Positions 45,261 through 53,103 of a DNA stretch of 53,103 nt are shown here, one piece after another (within the stretch, counting starts at the first letter, position 1; every line of letters begins with the position of its first letter). The translations under genes and the position numbers were made by a program. The stretch covers positions 1 to 53,103 of the forward strand of contig NZ_MUNX01000089.1 of assembly GCF_002001005.1 (NCBI RefSeq), in the 5' to 3' direction. The notes below the pieces were generated by a model that had not been told where the DNA came from, did not search any database, and saw nothing but the letters and a program-made list of their open reading frames with translations. This DNA comes from Flavobacterium sp. A45. GTDB lineage: Bacteria; Bacteroidota; Bacteroidia; Flavobacteriales; Flavobacteriaceae.

Positions 45261-46616
45261 CTACAATTCAAACTCCTGACCCATCAAAGGAACAATACAA
45301 TCAAAACCATATTTTTCCTTAATTTTCATTCTAAGTTCATCGGCTGGCTCATTTTCCCCGTGTACCAAAAATACTTTTTTGGGAGCTTTCTCCAAATCCG
45401 AAAGCCAATTAATCAAATCCTTTTGATCTCCATGTGCAGATAAGGTTTCAATTTCAACCACTTTAGCTTTTACCGAGTAATACTTTCCATGTATTTTTAT
45501 ATCCTTTGCTCCTTCCAACAATTTTCTTCCGCGTGTGCCTTCTCCTTGATAACCTATTATTATTACCATAGTTTCGGGTAATCCTATATATCGTTCCAAA
45601 TAACTCAACACTCTACCACCCGTAACCATACCACTTGCGGCTATAACTACTTTTGACTGTTTATTATAAATGGTTTCAATAGTTTCTTGATAATCTGAAA
45701 CCATCGTAAACATTTTACACATAGCTGTAAATTCTTCTTGGTGCAAACGGTGCCATTTTCTGTTGTTGGAAAAAAGTTGCAACATACTAATCCCCATCGG
45801 AGTATCAATAACATATAGAATATCTGGAATTCTGCCTTCTTCCTTCAATTGCCAAAGCAAGTACATTATACTTTGAGAACGTTCAACTGCAAAACTCGGA
45901 ATTATGATAGTCCCTCCATTTTGAACGGTATTATTAATATAAATTTCAAGTTCAGCTTTAGGATCAATATCTGGATGAAGCCTATTGCCATAAGTGCTTT
46001 CAAGGAAGACATAATCTGCCTTTTTGGGTTTTGTGGGCGGAAACATCAACACATCATTGTCCCTTCCAATATCTCCTGAAAATACAAGAACTTTATTTTC
46101 AAGATGAAGCTCAATTGTACACGCCCCCAAAATGTGTCCTGCATTGGTAAAAACAGCTTCTATTTCGGCATCTAACAAAATACTTTCGTTGGGATTAATG
46201 ACTCTAAAATGAGGAAAAACCTTTTCGGCTTGAGCAATAGTATAAAGTGGCTCTGCTATTTCATGTTTTGAAAATTTTCCTTCATTGGCAATTCTGGCAT
46301 CTTCTTCCTGAATTTTAGCACTGTCCAAAAGTATCAATTTAGCAATATCCTTTGTTGGACTCGTACAATATATTTTACCTTCAAATCCTTGATTTACCAA
46401 TCTTGGTAACCAGCCACAATGATCCAAATGACCGTGAGTAAGCAATACAAAATCTATAGTCGAAGGCAAAATTGGCAAAGGTTCCCAATTCAATTCCCGC
46501 AAGGACTTTAACCCTTGAAATTGCCCACAGTCTATCAAAATCCGAATACCGTTACTTTCTACCAAAGTTTTAGATCCTGTAACCGTTCCCACTCCACCAA
46601 TGCATTTAATTTTCAT
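45261..46616 (-). CDS. MBL-fold beta-CASP ribonuclease-like protein
   Basis: The metallo-beta-lactamase motif HGHLDHCG has His61, His63, Asp65 and His66. The central beta-CASP region and the C-terminal RMMBL part (ETLSAHGDQKDLINWL and VFLVHGENEPADELRMKIKE) make it a CPSF73/YSH1-like nuclease of 451 residues. Bacterial members act on RNA; the target is unknown here. Other blocks are GHILGACTIEL and VFSGDIGRDND. It follows the ATP-cone gene by about 130 bp on the same strand. Confidence 0.9.
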   Translation of the reverse strand: MKIKCIGGVGTVTGSKTLVESNGIRILIDCGQFQGLKSLRELNWEPLPILPSTIDFVLLTHGHLDHCGWLPRLVNQGFEGKIYCTSPTKDIAKLILLDSAKIQEEDARIANEGKFSKHEIAEPLYTIAQAEKVFPHFRVINPNESILLDAEIEAVFTNAGHILGACTIELHLENKVLVFSGDIGRDNDVLMFPPTKPKKADYVFLESTYGNRLHPDIDPKAELEIYINNTVQNGGTIIIPSFAVERSQSIMYLLWQLKEEGRIPDILYVIDTPMGISMLQLFSNNRKWHRLHQEEFTAMCKMFTMVSDYQETIETIYNKQSKVVIAASGMVTGGRVLSYLERYIGLPETMVIIIGYQGEGTRGRKLLEGAKDIKIHGKYYSVKAKVVEIETLSAHGDQKDLINWLSDLEKAPKKVFLVHGENEPADELRMKIKEKYGFDCIVPLMGQEFEL

Positions 46617-46648
46617 TTTAATTCAATTTAGATTAATTGTAAAAAAAA

Positions 46649-46684
46649 GACGCTAAGTCACTAAGAATCTAAGCTTCCAAGTTT
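46649..46684. repeat. CTAAG octamer repeat
   Basis: Sequence of the form GACGCTAAGTCACTAAGAAT, then CTAAGCTTCCAAG, repeats with an 8-bp period. It belongs to the same degenerate family as 14050-14091 and lies in the 128-bp gap between the MBL and ATP-cone genes. Confidence 0.55.
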
Positions 46685-46744
46685 AGAAAAAACACTTTAT
46701 ATCTTTTAAAATCGAAATCTTAGCAAATTAGTCACTTAAAAAAA

Positions 46745-47575
46745 CTATATAAACCGGCACAACTCTGACGCTTCTTTAATCACATTTTTTATTCGATTGG
46801 GACTCAACCCAATTTTTTCCAAATCCTCACGGTTATTGATAATCTCCCGAACTAAAATAACATCCAAAATCAGTAATTTTTCTTTTTCAGAAAGTGTCAA
46901 AGTTGTCAGGCAAGTAATTGGATACAATTGACGATTATCGATTTTGTTTTTTAAATTATTGCCTTTTGGATAATCCCAACAGATCAAATTAAGACCTGAA
47001 CATTTAGCAAAATCAACAGCATCAGAAGTAAAACGATTATTGGTAGCAATCCAACATTTTGAAATAACATCATTTCTCGAAAAAATTTCATGTTTTTTCT
47101 CTTTCAAATCATTGAATCGAGACAAAATATACATTGGCACTTTCACATCGGTTGTAGCGTCTCTGCCCACATGAAATTTACACTCCACCATACTTATGAC
47201 ATCATTACTCTTAACCAGAACATCAACTTCATGCGAAACACATTTGCCCCACAAAATCAAATTCACTTTGGTTTCATAATGCTCGAATGCGAAAAGGCGA
47301 GCAATGAATTTTTCGAAAAAAAAACCTGCAGGTCCCAATAATCGGATAGCTTCTCTTAAATTATATCGAGCAGCGTGCGAATTTGAAGTTTTCTTAAGTA
47401 GTCCAAAAGCCATTTTATAAATACGCTTGGTAGAAATACCCTCATAAATCTCACTTTCAATCAGTTGCAAAACATTGTCAACTATATCGGGAGAAGCTCC
47501 TGATTTCAGTAGGGAGTGTTTTAATTTTGATCGATTAAAATCAACAATTGCACCTGAATATTTTACAACTTTCAT
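46745..47575 (-). CDS. ATP-cone plus PD-(D/E)XK nuclease-like protein
   Basis: The N-terminal 80 residues are an ATP-cone domain (VVKYSGAIVDFNRSKLKHSL, then KRIYKMAFGLLKK), the nucleotide sensor otherwise known from NrdR and ribonucleotide reductase. Residues about 95-190 look like an Mrr-type restriction nuclease with HEVDVLV (Asp118) and ECK (131-133), and CWIATNNRFTSDAVDFAKCS. This domain pair suggests a nuclease gated by ATP or dATP. The frame continues to a TTG at 47593; the ATG at 47575 (MKVVKYSG) is preferred. It lies upstream of the MBL-fold ribonuclease-like gene. Confidence 0.85.
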   Translation of the reverse strand: MKVVKYSGAIVDFNRSKLKHSLLKSGASPDIVDNVLQLIESEIYEGISTKRIYKMAFGLLKKTSNSHAARYNLREAIRLLGPAGFFFEKFIARLFAFEHYETKVNLILWGKCVSHEVDVLVKSNDVISMVECKFHVGRDATTDVKVPMYILSRFNDLKEKKHEIFSRNDVISKCWIATNNRFTSDAVDFAKCSGLNLICWDYPKGNNLKNKIDNRQLYPITCLTTLTLSEKEKLLILDVILVREIINNREDLEKIGLSPNRIKNVIKEASELCRFI

Positions 47576-47636
47576 CTTTCTTGAATTTGGCAAGTAAGTT
47601 TGCTAAATTCAGATTAAAGATACAAAATAACTATGG

Positions 47637-48080
47637 TTAATTATTTAGTTTTTGATAATAAAACGCTGGTATAAAAACAATTACAAACAAAGGTTGAATC
47701 AAAAAACGACGTACGTAAAACAGAAGTAAATTTTCCTGATTTTTAAAAAAGTGTAGCATACAAAAGAAGGCAGCAATTAAAATCACAAACAAAAAAAGAT
47801 ACAAAATGGATACAAACGATATCATTTCCTTATCCTTAAAAATAAAATAAAGAATTCCCAAAGAAAATAAGGCATTCAAAAAAAAGCGAAAAGTCAACCC
47901 GAAAAATAATTTTAGATTATCAAATTCGGGCAAAGGCAATTCCATATAATCACCTTCAAAATAAACCAAAAAAGGATCGTAAAACAATTGTTTTTCAAAC
48001 GCCCTAACAAAAACCAATAGTGTAACAAATAGCATTACAACAAAAATTGAAGTTTTATTTTGAAGTAATTTATTTAGCAT
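47637..48080 (-). CDS. Exosortase F-associated membrane protein
   Basis: The 147-residue protein is mostly hydrophobic, with about four membrane helices. The region FEKQLFYDPFLVYFEGDYME with LPLPEFDNLKLFFGLTFRFF matches the protein that always accompanies XrtF in flavobacteria. It overlaps the xrtF gene by 11 bp, so the two are translated together. Its role in the protein-sorting reaction is unknown. Confidence 0.88.
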   Translation of the reverse strand: MLNKLLQNKTSIFVVMLFVTLLVFVRAFEKQLFYDPFLVYFEGDYMELPLPEFDNLKLFFGLTFRFFLNALFSLGILYFIFKDKEMISFVSILYLFLFVILIAAFFCMLHFFKNQENLLLFYVRRFLIQPLFVIVFIPAFYYQKLNN

Positions 48081-48606
48081 ATTTCGAGAATTTATTGACC
48101 CAAATCACCCATAAGATAAAAACTAAACCATAAATACTCAATGGAAAAAGAACGCCATGCAATAAATGAGACTGCTCTGGAAAATAATAAAGTAAAACAG
48201 TCAAAAAAACTATACGAATAACATTCAAGACATAAATTATCAGGCTTCCGCCAAAGATGAAAAGCAAGGTGTTTTTTAAGCTTCCCGAAAATGCCACAAT
48301 AAAAGAAATAAACAAAATAATTACACTAATTCCATTGCACCCTTCAACTATCTGGGCAACACTTTGATTCTTAAAAAAAACAGTGAAAACTGGGGTATTA
48401 TCACTTTCCACTACATCACTCGATTGATTTATCCACGAAACAACTTCTTTTGTATTTCTTGCCACCATCCGTGTTATTGCATCTACTTTCTTGTTCTCAA
48501 AACCATCCAAAAAGAACTGATACAGAAAAGTAAGCAACACATAAGCACCAAAAAAACTAATAAAAAAAAGCAAAAAAGGCTTGTACTGAATGAAGTATCT
48601 TTTCAT
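48070..48606 (-). CDS. xrtF: Exosortase F
   Basis: Exosortases are membrane cysteine peptidases/transpeptidases that cleave C-terminal sorting signals. The catalytic triad is visible in order: Cys90 in VEGCNGISV, Arg131 in NVIRIV and His150 in SHLLHGV, each within a membrane-region helix. The length (178 residues) matches the short XrtF type of flavobacteria. The substrates with the matching C-terminal tag are not in this window. It forms a two-gene unit with the associated membrane protein downstream. Confidence 0.93.
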   Translation of the reverse strand: MKRYFIQYKPFLLFFISFFGAYVLLTFLYQFFLDGFENKKVDAITRMVARNTKEVVSWINQSSDVVESDNTPVFTVFFKNQSVAQIVEGCNGISVIILFISFIVAFSGSLKNTLLFIFGGSLIIYVLNVIRIVFLTVLLYYFPEQSHLLHGVLFPLSIYGLVFILWVIWVNKFSKYAK

Positions 48607-48730
48607 TTATAGTTTTATTTTTTATAGGAAAACAAATCGAAACTAATCATCCTACCTACTATTTTGAATCATCACAATTTCAAAATTAAATTTTTAACAA
48701 ATTTATACAATTTTAAAATTGGCTTTTAAA

Positions 48731-48738
48731 TACTTTTG
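48731..48738 (+). promoter_or_regulatory. -7 box of the GAF-domain gene
   Basis: TACTTTTG fits TAnnTTTG 19 bp before the ATG at 48757. No -33 TTG stands at the usual distance. Confidence 0.4.
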
Positions 48739-48756
48739 TAAAAAATATAACAAACC

Positions 48757-49212
48757 ATGACTTTTCAAGAATTACAGCCCAAAGTAACTGAAATTACATT
48801 AAATACAACGCTTTCAAGAGACGAAAAACTTCTAGCCGTTTGTCAACTTTTGAGTGATTCCGTTTCCTACTACAACTGGGTAGGTTTTTATTTTGCCAAT
48901 CATGAGGCCAAAACACTACACCTTGGCCCATACGTAGGTGCTGAAACCGATCATACCGTTATCCCTTTCGGAAAAGGAATCTGCGGACAAGTAGCAGTTT
49001 CCAATACTAATTTTGTCGTCCCAGATGTAAGTGCACAAGACAATTATATCGCCTGCAGTTTTACTGTAAAATCCGAAATTGTAGTTCCTCTTTTTGTAAA
49101 TGGAGAAAACATTGGTCAAATTGATATTGACAGCCACGTTATCGACCCGTTTACCGAAGAAGACGAGCGTTTTCTGGAATTTGTGAATGAGGAGATTGCG
49201 AAACTGTTTTAA
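48757..49212 (+). CDS. GAF-domain protein, probable free methionine-(R)-sulfoxide reductase
   Basis: The 151-residue single GAF domain has YYNWVGFYF, the block PFGKGICGQVA (Cys76) and YIACSFTVKSEIVVPLFVNG (Cys100). These match the catalytic and resolving cysteine positions of fRMsr (YebR/MsrC). The enzyme reduces free Met-R-sulfoxide with thioredoxin. Only two of the three cysteines of the E. coli enzyme are clear, which is common in the family. It is divergent from xrtF. Confidence 0.82.
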   Translation: MTFQELQPKVTEITLNTTLSRDEKLLAVCQLLSDSVSYYNWVGFYFANHEAKTLHLGPYVGAETDHTVIPFGKGICGQVAVSNTNFVVPDVSAQDNYIACSFTVKSEIVVPLFVNGENIGQIDIDSHVIDPFTEEDERFLEFVNEEIAKLF

Positions 49213-49289
49213 GGATTTAAAAATTTAAAAAGCCAAAGATTTAAAAAGTCCTTTTTATAAGACTTCAAAATCATTTAATCATTATTTTT

Positions 49290-49320
49290 TTGAATATTTC
49301 AATATTTTGCATTACTTTTG
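49290..49320 (+). promoter_or_regulatory. rpsO promoter
   Basis: TTG (49290-49292), 20 nt, then TACTTTTG (49313-49320) match the Bacteroidota promoter. The transcript would start near 49326, about 50 nt before the rpsO ATG. Confidence 0.7.
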
Positions 49321-49375
49321 CACCCGTCTTATAATAGCTGTAAGACATACATAAAAATCATTAAATAATATTCGA

Positions 49376-49645
49376 ATGTATTTAACTAAAGAGATTAAAG
49401 AAGAAATCTTCGCTAAACACGGAGGAAAAGCAGAAAACACAGGATCTGCAGAAGGTCAAATCGCGTTATTCACTTACAGAATCAGCCACCTTACTGAGCA
49501 CTTGAAAAAAAATCGTCACGATTTTAACACTGAGCGTTCATTGGTACTGTTAGTAGGTAAAAGAAGAGCTTTGTTGGATTACTTGAAGAAAACAGAAATC
49601 AACAGATATCGTGAGATTATCAAAGTATTGGGTATTAGAAAATAA
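49376..49645 (+). CDS. rpsO: 30S ribosomal protein S15
   Basis: The 89-residue protein has the S15 blocks TGSAEGQIALFTYRISHLTE, HLKKNRHDFNTERSLVLLVG and KRRALLDYLKKT. It binds 16S rRNA in the central domain early in 30S assembly. It has its own promoter and terminator and stands before pnp, the usual rpsO-pnp order of bacteria. The leader of about 50 nt shows no clear pseudoknot by eye. Confidence 0.98.
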   Translation: MYLTKEIKEEIFAKHGGKAENTGSAEGQIALFTYRISHLTEHLKKNRHDFNTERSLVLLVGKRRALLDYLKKTEINRYREIIKVLGIRK

Positions 49646-49654
49646 TCAATATAT

Positions 49655-49684
49655 AAAAGAGGTGCGAGAGTGCCTCTTTTTTTT
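49655..49684 (+). terminator. rpsO terminator
   Basis: AAAAGAGG pairs with CCTCTTTT over 8 bp, with a 10-nt loop, and T residues continue to 49684. It partly separates rpsO from pnp. Confidence 0.85.
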
Positions 49685-49732
49685 ATTTATTCTTTAGATT
49701 TAAAAAAATTGTTTTAAATTTAAAACTTATTG

Positions 49733-49753
49733 TCATTTTTTTTCAAAATGACA
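49733..49753 (+). promoter_or_regulatory. Hairpin in the pnp leader
   Basis: GTCATTTT and AAAATGAC form an 8-bp stem about 110 nt before the pnp ATG. It may lie in the pnp leader, where enterobacterial pnp mRNA is controlled by RNase III and PNPase, but no comparison was made. No U run follows, so it is not a standard terminator. Confidence 0.3.
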
Positions 49754-49863
49754 TTTCATTAAAAAAAGTTTGGTTTTTCATTGGGTTTTAGGCATTAACT
49801 ACGCAACAACTACAACTAACAACACAACTAAAACCCATTGTATAACCAATAAGGAAAAAAATT

Positions 49864-51999
49864 ATGATTCCACAATTATTTGTAGAAAGCATCGATTTAG
49901 GTGATGGCAGAAGCATCACAATCGAGACAGGACGTTTAGCAAAACAAGCTGATGGATCTGTAGTAGTAAGAATTGGTAAAACTGTTATTTTAGGAACAGT
50001 TGTATCATCAAGAAAAGCAAGTCCAGGTATCGACTTTTTACCACTTACGGTAGACTATCGCGAAAAATTTGCTGCAGCAGGACGTTTTCCTGGAGGTTTC
50101 TTCAAAAGAGAAGCTCGTCCTAGTGATAGCGAAGTGTTAACAATGAGATTAGTTGACCGTGTTTTACGTCCGCTTTTCCCAAGTGATTATCACGCAGAAG
50201 TTCAGGTTATGATTCAATTGATGTCTCATGATGATGAAGTTATGCCGGATGCATTAGCAGGATTAGCAGCTTCGGCAGCTCTTGCTTTGTCTGACATTCC
50301 TTTTGAAACTTTAATTTCAGAAGCGAGAGTAGGAAGAATTGACGGTAAATTCATCATCAATCCATCCCGCGCACAATTAGAATTGTCTGATATTGACATG
50401 ATGATTGGAGCTTCAACAGATTCTATCGCAATGGTAGAAGGAGAAATGAAAGAAATCTCAGAAGCTGAAATGTTAGAAGCAATTAAATTTGCTCACGAAC
50501 ATATTAAAGTACAAATTGCAGCTCAAGAAAGATTGGCTCAAGCATTTGGAAAAAAAGAAGTTCGTACTTATGAAACTGAAAAAACAGACGATGCTATTTA
50601 CGCAAAAGTAAAAGCAGCTGCTTATGATAAAATTTACGCTATTGCAAGTAAAGGTTCGGCTAAACACGAACGTTCTGCTGCATTTGATGCTGTAAAAGAA
50701 GAAGTACGCGCCTTGTTTACAGAAGAAGAATTGGCAGAAAACGGAGATTTAGTTTCTAAATACTTCTACAAAACCAATAAAGAAGCTGTTCGTAATGTAA
50801 CTTTAGATTTAGGGACTCGTCTTGACGGAAGAAAAACTACAGAAATCAGACCAATCTGGTGTGAAGTAGATTATTTACCATCTGTTCACGGTTCTGCATT
50901 ATTTACTCGTGGAGAAACTCAAGCTTTGGCAACAGCAACTTTAGGAACTTCTAGAGAAGCTAACCAAATTGATTCACCATCTGAACAAGGAGAAGAAAAA
51001 TTCTACTTGCACTATAACTTCCCACCATTTTCTACAGGAGAAGCTCGTCCGTTGAGAGGAACTTCAAGAAGAGAAGTTGGTCACGGAAACTTGGCACAAA
51101 GAGCATTGAAAAACATGATTCCTGCTGAAAATCCATATACAATCAGAGTTGTTTCTGAGGTATTGGAATCAAATGGTTCATCTTCTATGGCTACAGTTTG
51201 TGCTGGAACATTGGCTTTGATGGATGCTGGTATTCAAATGATTCGTCCGGTTTCTGGAATTGCAATGGGATTGATTACTGATGGCGAACGTTTTGCCGTT
51301 TTATCTGATATTTTAGGTGATGAAGATCATTTAGGAGATATGGATTTCAAGGTAACAGGAACTTCAGAAGGCATTACAGCTTGTCAAATGGACATCAAAA
51401 TTGACGGATTGAAATACGAAATCATGGAGCAGGCTTTAGCTCAGGCTCGTGACGGACGTTTACACATTTTAGGAAAATTACTTGAAACTCTTGCAAAACC
51501 AAATGCAGACGTTAAAGCACACTCTCCTAAAATCATTACTAGAACTATTCCTGGAAACTTCATTGGAGCATTAATTGGTCCTGGTGGAAAAGTAATTCAA
51601 GAATTGCAAAAAGCTACGGGAACGACTATCGTAATCAACGAAGTAGACGAACAAGGAGTTATTGAAATTTTAGGAACTGATCCTGCTGGAATTGAGGCGG
51701 TATTAGCTAAAATCCAATCGATCACTTTCAAACCACAAATGGGAGAAGCTTATGAAGTGAAAGTAATCAAAATGCTTGATTTTGGTGCAGTTGTAGAATA
51801 CACTGCTGCTCCTGGAAATGAAGTATTGCTTCACGTATCTGAACTAGCTTGGGAGCGTACAGAAAACGTTGCCGATGTAGTAAACATGGGAGATGTTTTC
51901 CAAGTGAAATACTTAGGACTTGATCCAAAAACCAGAAAAGAAAAAGTGTCTAGAAAAGCACTTCTACCAAGACCTCCACGTGAGGAAAAGAAAGAGTAA
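49864..51999 (+). CDS. pnp: Polyribonucleotide nucleotidyltransferase (PNPase)
   Basis: PNPase degrades RNA from the 3' end by phosphorolysis. The 711 residues carry two RNase PH domains (with [20 protein letters not shown] and [19 protein letters not shown]), then KH ([20 protein letters not shown]) and S1 ([15 protein letters not shown]) RNA-binding domains. The catalytic Asp block [17 protein letters not shown] is intact. The start is preceded by AAGGAAAA, one of the few Shine-Dalgarno-like sites in the window. It ends before a strong hairpin. Confidence 0.98.
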   Translation: MIPQLFVESIDLGDGRSITIETGRLAKQADGSVVVRIGKTVILGTVVSSRKASPGIDFLPLTVDYREKFAAAGRFPGGFFKREARPSDSEVLTMRLVDRVLRPLFPSDYHAEVQVMIQLMSHDDEVMPDALAGLAASAALALSDIPFETLISEARVGRIDGKFIINPSRAQLELSDIDMMIGASTDSIAMVEGEMKEISEAEMLEAIKFAHEHIKVQIAAQERLAQAFGKKEVRTYETEKTDDAIYAKVKAAAYDKIYAIASKGSAKHERSAAFDAVKEEVRALFTEEELAENGDLVSKYFYKTNKEAVRNVTLDLGTRLDGRKTTEIRPIWCEVDYLPSVHGSALFTRGETQALATATLGTSREANQIDSPSEQGEEKFYLHYNFPPFSTGEARPLRGTSRREVGHGNLAQRALKNMIPAENPYTIRVVSEVLESNGSSSMATVCAGTLALMDAGIQMIRPVSGIAMGLITDGERFAVLSDILGDEDHLGDMDFKVTGTSEGITACQMDIKIDGLKYEIMEQALAQARDGRLHILGKLLETLAKPNADVKAHSPKIITRTIPGNFIGALIGPGGKVIQELQKATGTTIVINEVDEQGVIEILGTDPAGIEAVLAKIQSITFKPQMGEAYEVKVIKMLDFGAVVEYTAAPGNEVLLHVSELAWERTENVADVVNMGDVFQVKYLGLDPKTRKEKVSRKALLPRPPREEKKE

Positions 52000-52033
52000 T
52001 CCAATCTTAGTTTACTAAAGGTTTATTTTATAG

Positions 52034-52073
52034 AAAAACCCCCGTTTCATCATGGTGAAACGGGGGTTTTCGG
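52034..52073 (+). terminator. pnp terminator
   Basis: A 15-bp stem (AAAACCCCCGTTTCA with TGAAACGGGGGTTTT) and a 6-nt loop follow pnp by 36 bp. The stem is very stable; the T run is short (four). Confidence 0.85.
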
Positions 52074-52378
52074 TATTCTTATGCGCCAAAACAATTTAAC
52101 CTTCAAATATTCCTACTTCTTTTGCAATAAAAAATACGCTCCCCATCAATACCAAAATCAAAAATTTAATAGAATCGCATAATCTTCAAAACTATTTTTT
52201 AAATAAAATTTATTTTTGCCTTTTATTTCAGAATAAGTTAAAAAAATAAAAATATAACAATTAGCCTTGTTTTTGTAAGATTAAATATTACTTTTATAAA
52301 AAAAGCGTAGTTTTTCTAAAATTAGGTTTAAAATCATCTATTAACACAAACCAACTACAAAAAAACCACAATACAAAA
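52074..52378. other. A+T-rich gap without recognised features
   Basis: After the pnp terminator, 305 bp lead to the next gene. I see no ORF, no repeat of the families found elsewhere, and no consensus promoter at the proper distance for the gene at 52379. Confidence 0.6.
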
Positions 52379-53103
52379 ATGCAATTTAGAAAATCAAAGA
52401 TTAAACTTATAGTGTTATTGACTATAATTACGTCAACTACTTCAAAAACACATTCCCAAACCAATTCTGAAATATCGTTATATACCAAATTCGATTCCAT
52501 TGTTGGAAAAGAAAATCTTGGAATTAACAATGGAACACTCCACTCAAATTTGTTCAGAATAATTTCCAAAAATCAAAGATATTACATAAAAGATGAGTTT
52601 AGCATTGGTCAACTTATTTACGACAATCAAATTTATCTAAACATCAATCTTAAGTATGACTTATTGGATGATCAATTAGTCTTTAAACACAAAGGCCAAA
52701 CTGACAATCTTTCGATAAATCTAAACCGAAATAAAATCAATTTCTTTATTATAAAAAACAAAAAATTCATCAATATGGATCTGGATTTATCTTTAAAACC
52801 AGATTTCATAAAAGGTTTATATGAGGAAAATTTTATTGGGAATGAAATCTCACTCTATATAAAACATTACAAGGAAAGAAAAGAAATCAATCAATCTGAT
52901 GGTATCTATAGTGATTATTTAAACCACAATATTTTTGTAATTAAAAACAAAAAAACGTTCTATCGAATAGAAACAAAAAGAGATTTAAAAAAAATACTGC
53001 CTGAATACTCAAAAATAATTAATGATTACTATAATATAAATAGTAAACTTGAAAGTATTGACAAGTTACAATTTATGGAAGGTTTAGTCAGATACATCAA
53101 TAA
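52379..53103 (+). CDS. Exported protein of unknown function, cut by the window edge
   Basis: The frame opens at ATG 52379 and is still open at the last base, giving 241 complete codons. It starts MQFRKSKIKLIVLLTIITST with a signal peptide ending near THSQ. The mature part is rich in Asn, Lys, Ile and Tyr: ISLYTKFDSIVGKENLGINN, then LIYDNQIYLNINLKYDLLDD and LNRNKINFFIIKNKKFINMD. This looks like a beta-rich surface or periplasmic protein. I do not recognise a family. The C-terminal part, which could show a barrel or a T9SS tag, is missing. Confidence 0.65.
   Translation, partial: MQFRKSKIKLIVLLTIITSTTSKTHSQTNSEISLYTKFDSIVGKENLGINNGTLHSNLFRIISKNQRYYIKDEFSIGQLIYDNQIYLNINLKYDLLDDQLVFKHKGQTDNLSINLNRNKINFFIIKNKKFINMDLDLSLKPDFIKGLYEENFIGNEISLYIKHYKERKEINQSDGIYSDYLNHNIFVIKNKKTFYRIETKRDLKKILPEYSKIINDYYNINSKLESIDKLQFMEGLVRYIN

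Noticed and set aside
52294..52569. 91-codon minus-strand frame near the right end
   Set aside because: It is antisense to the start of the exported protein at 52379, which has a proper signal peptide and an open frame to the window edge.

Overview
The window is A+T-rich with dense genes, no tRNA or rRNA, and Bacteroidota-style promoters (TAnnTTTG -7 boxes, few Shine-Dalgarno sites). The gldKLMN gliding/type IX secretion operon, a SusC/SusD pair, exosortase F, an HYC_CC_PP-type copper locus and DUF983 point to the family Flavobacteriaceae, most likely Flavobacterium or a close relative. This assignment rests on gene content read by eye, not on a database search.

Layout. (1) 0.2-11.4 kb, minus strand: one probable operon for capture and desulfation of a sulfate ester. 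In transcription order it holds SusC, SusD, a Cys-type arylsulfatase, a 39-residue membrane peptide, a sterol-desaturase-family hydroxylase, an exported rhodanese-thioredoxin protein, an exported formylglycine-generating enzyme (FGE) and a YeiH-family sulfate/sulfite exporter. (2) 11.4-12.15 kb: a long leader/intergenic region with a plus-strand terminator inside the susC leader, a short plus-strand ORF and an inverted repeat. (3) 12.15-20.9 kb: mixed housekeeping genes: plant-type LRR protein, DUF1761, pterin dehydratase, acetyltransferase-like protein, a divergent lipid kinase/App1-like phosphatase pair, ABC-F ATPase, DUF983 and an FAD oxidoreductase. (4) 21-29.8 kb, minus strand: gldN, gldM, gldL and gldK, then a degenerate arginase-fold protein and topA. 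(5) 30.1-33 kb: glpD and a DUF5009 membrane protein. (6) 33.3-41 kb, plus strand: miaB, a GxxExxY nuclease-like gene bracketed by a perfect 29-bp inverted repeat, a small membrane protein, a sigma-54 activator, lptE, a TPR protein, secG, groES and groEL. (7) 41.3-48.6 kb, minus strand: DedA, a metal-uptake set (HMA protein, TonB receptor, HYC_CC_PP protein), an MBL/beta-CASP nuclease, an ATP-cone/PD-(D/E)XK protein and the xrtF pair. (8) 48.7-53.1 kb, plus strand: GAF/fRMsr protein, rpsO, pnp, and a hypothetical exported protein cut by the window edge.

How the genes work together. The first operon couples outer-membrane uptake to desulfation, and it encodes both the sulfatase and the enzyme that activates it. 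The FGE and the thioredoxin-like protein both carry signal peptides, which suggests that sulfatase maturation happens in the periplasm. The gld operon supplies the T9SS motor and core ring proteins. The miaB-to-groEL block links the sigma-54 activator with envelope and folding genes.

The most unusual structures are: the inverted-repeat cassette around the GxxExxY gene; a dispersed, structured intergenic repeat (three copies plus a fragment) that resembles the Flavo-1 RNA family; 8-bp-period CTAAG repeats; the antisense-oriented terminator in the susC leader; and two genes whose family catalytic residues are replaced (arginase-like and rhodanese domains).
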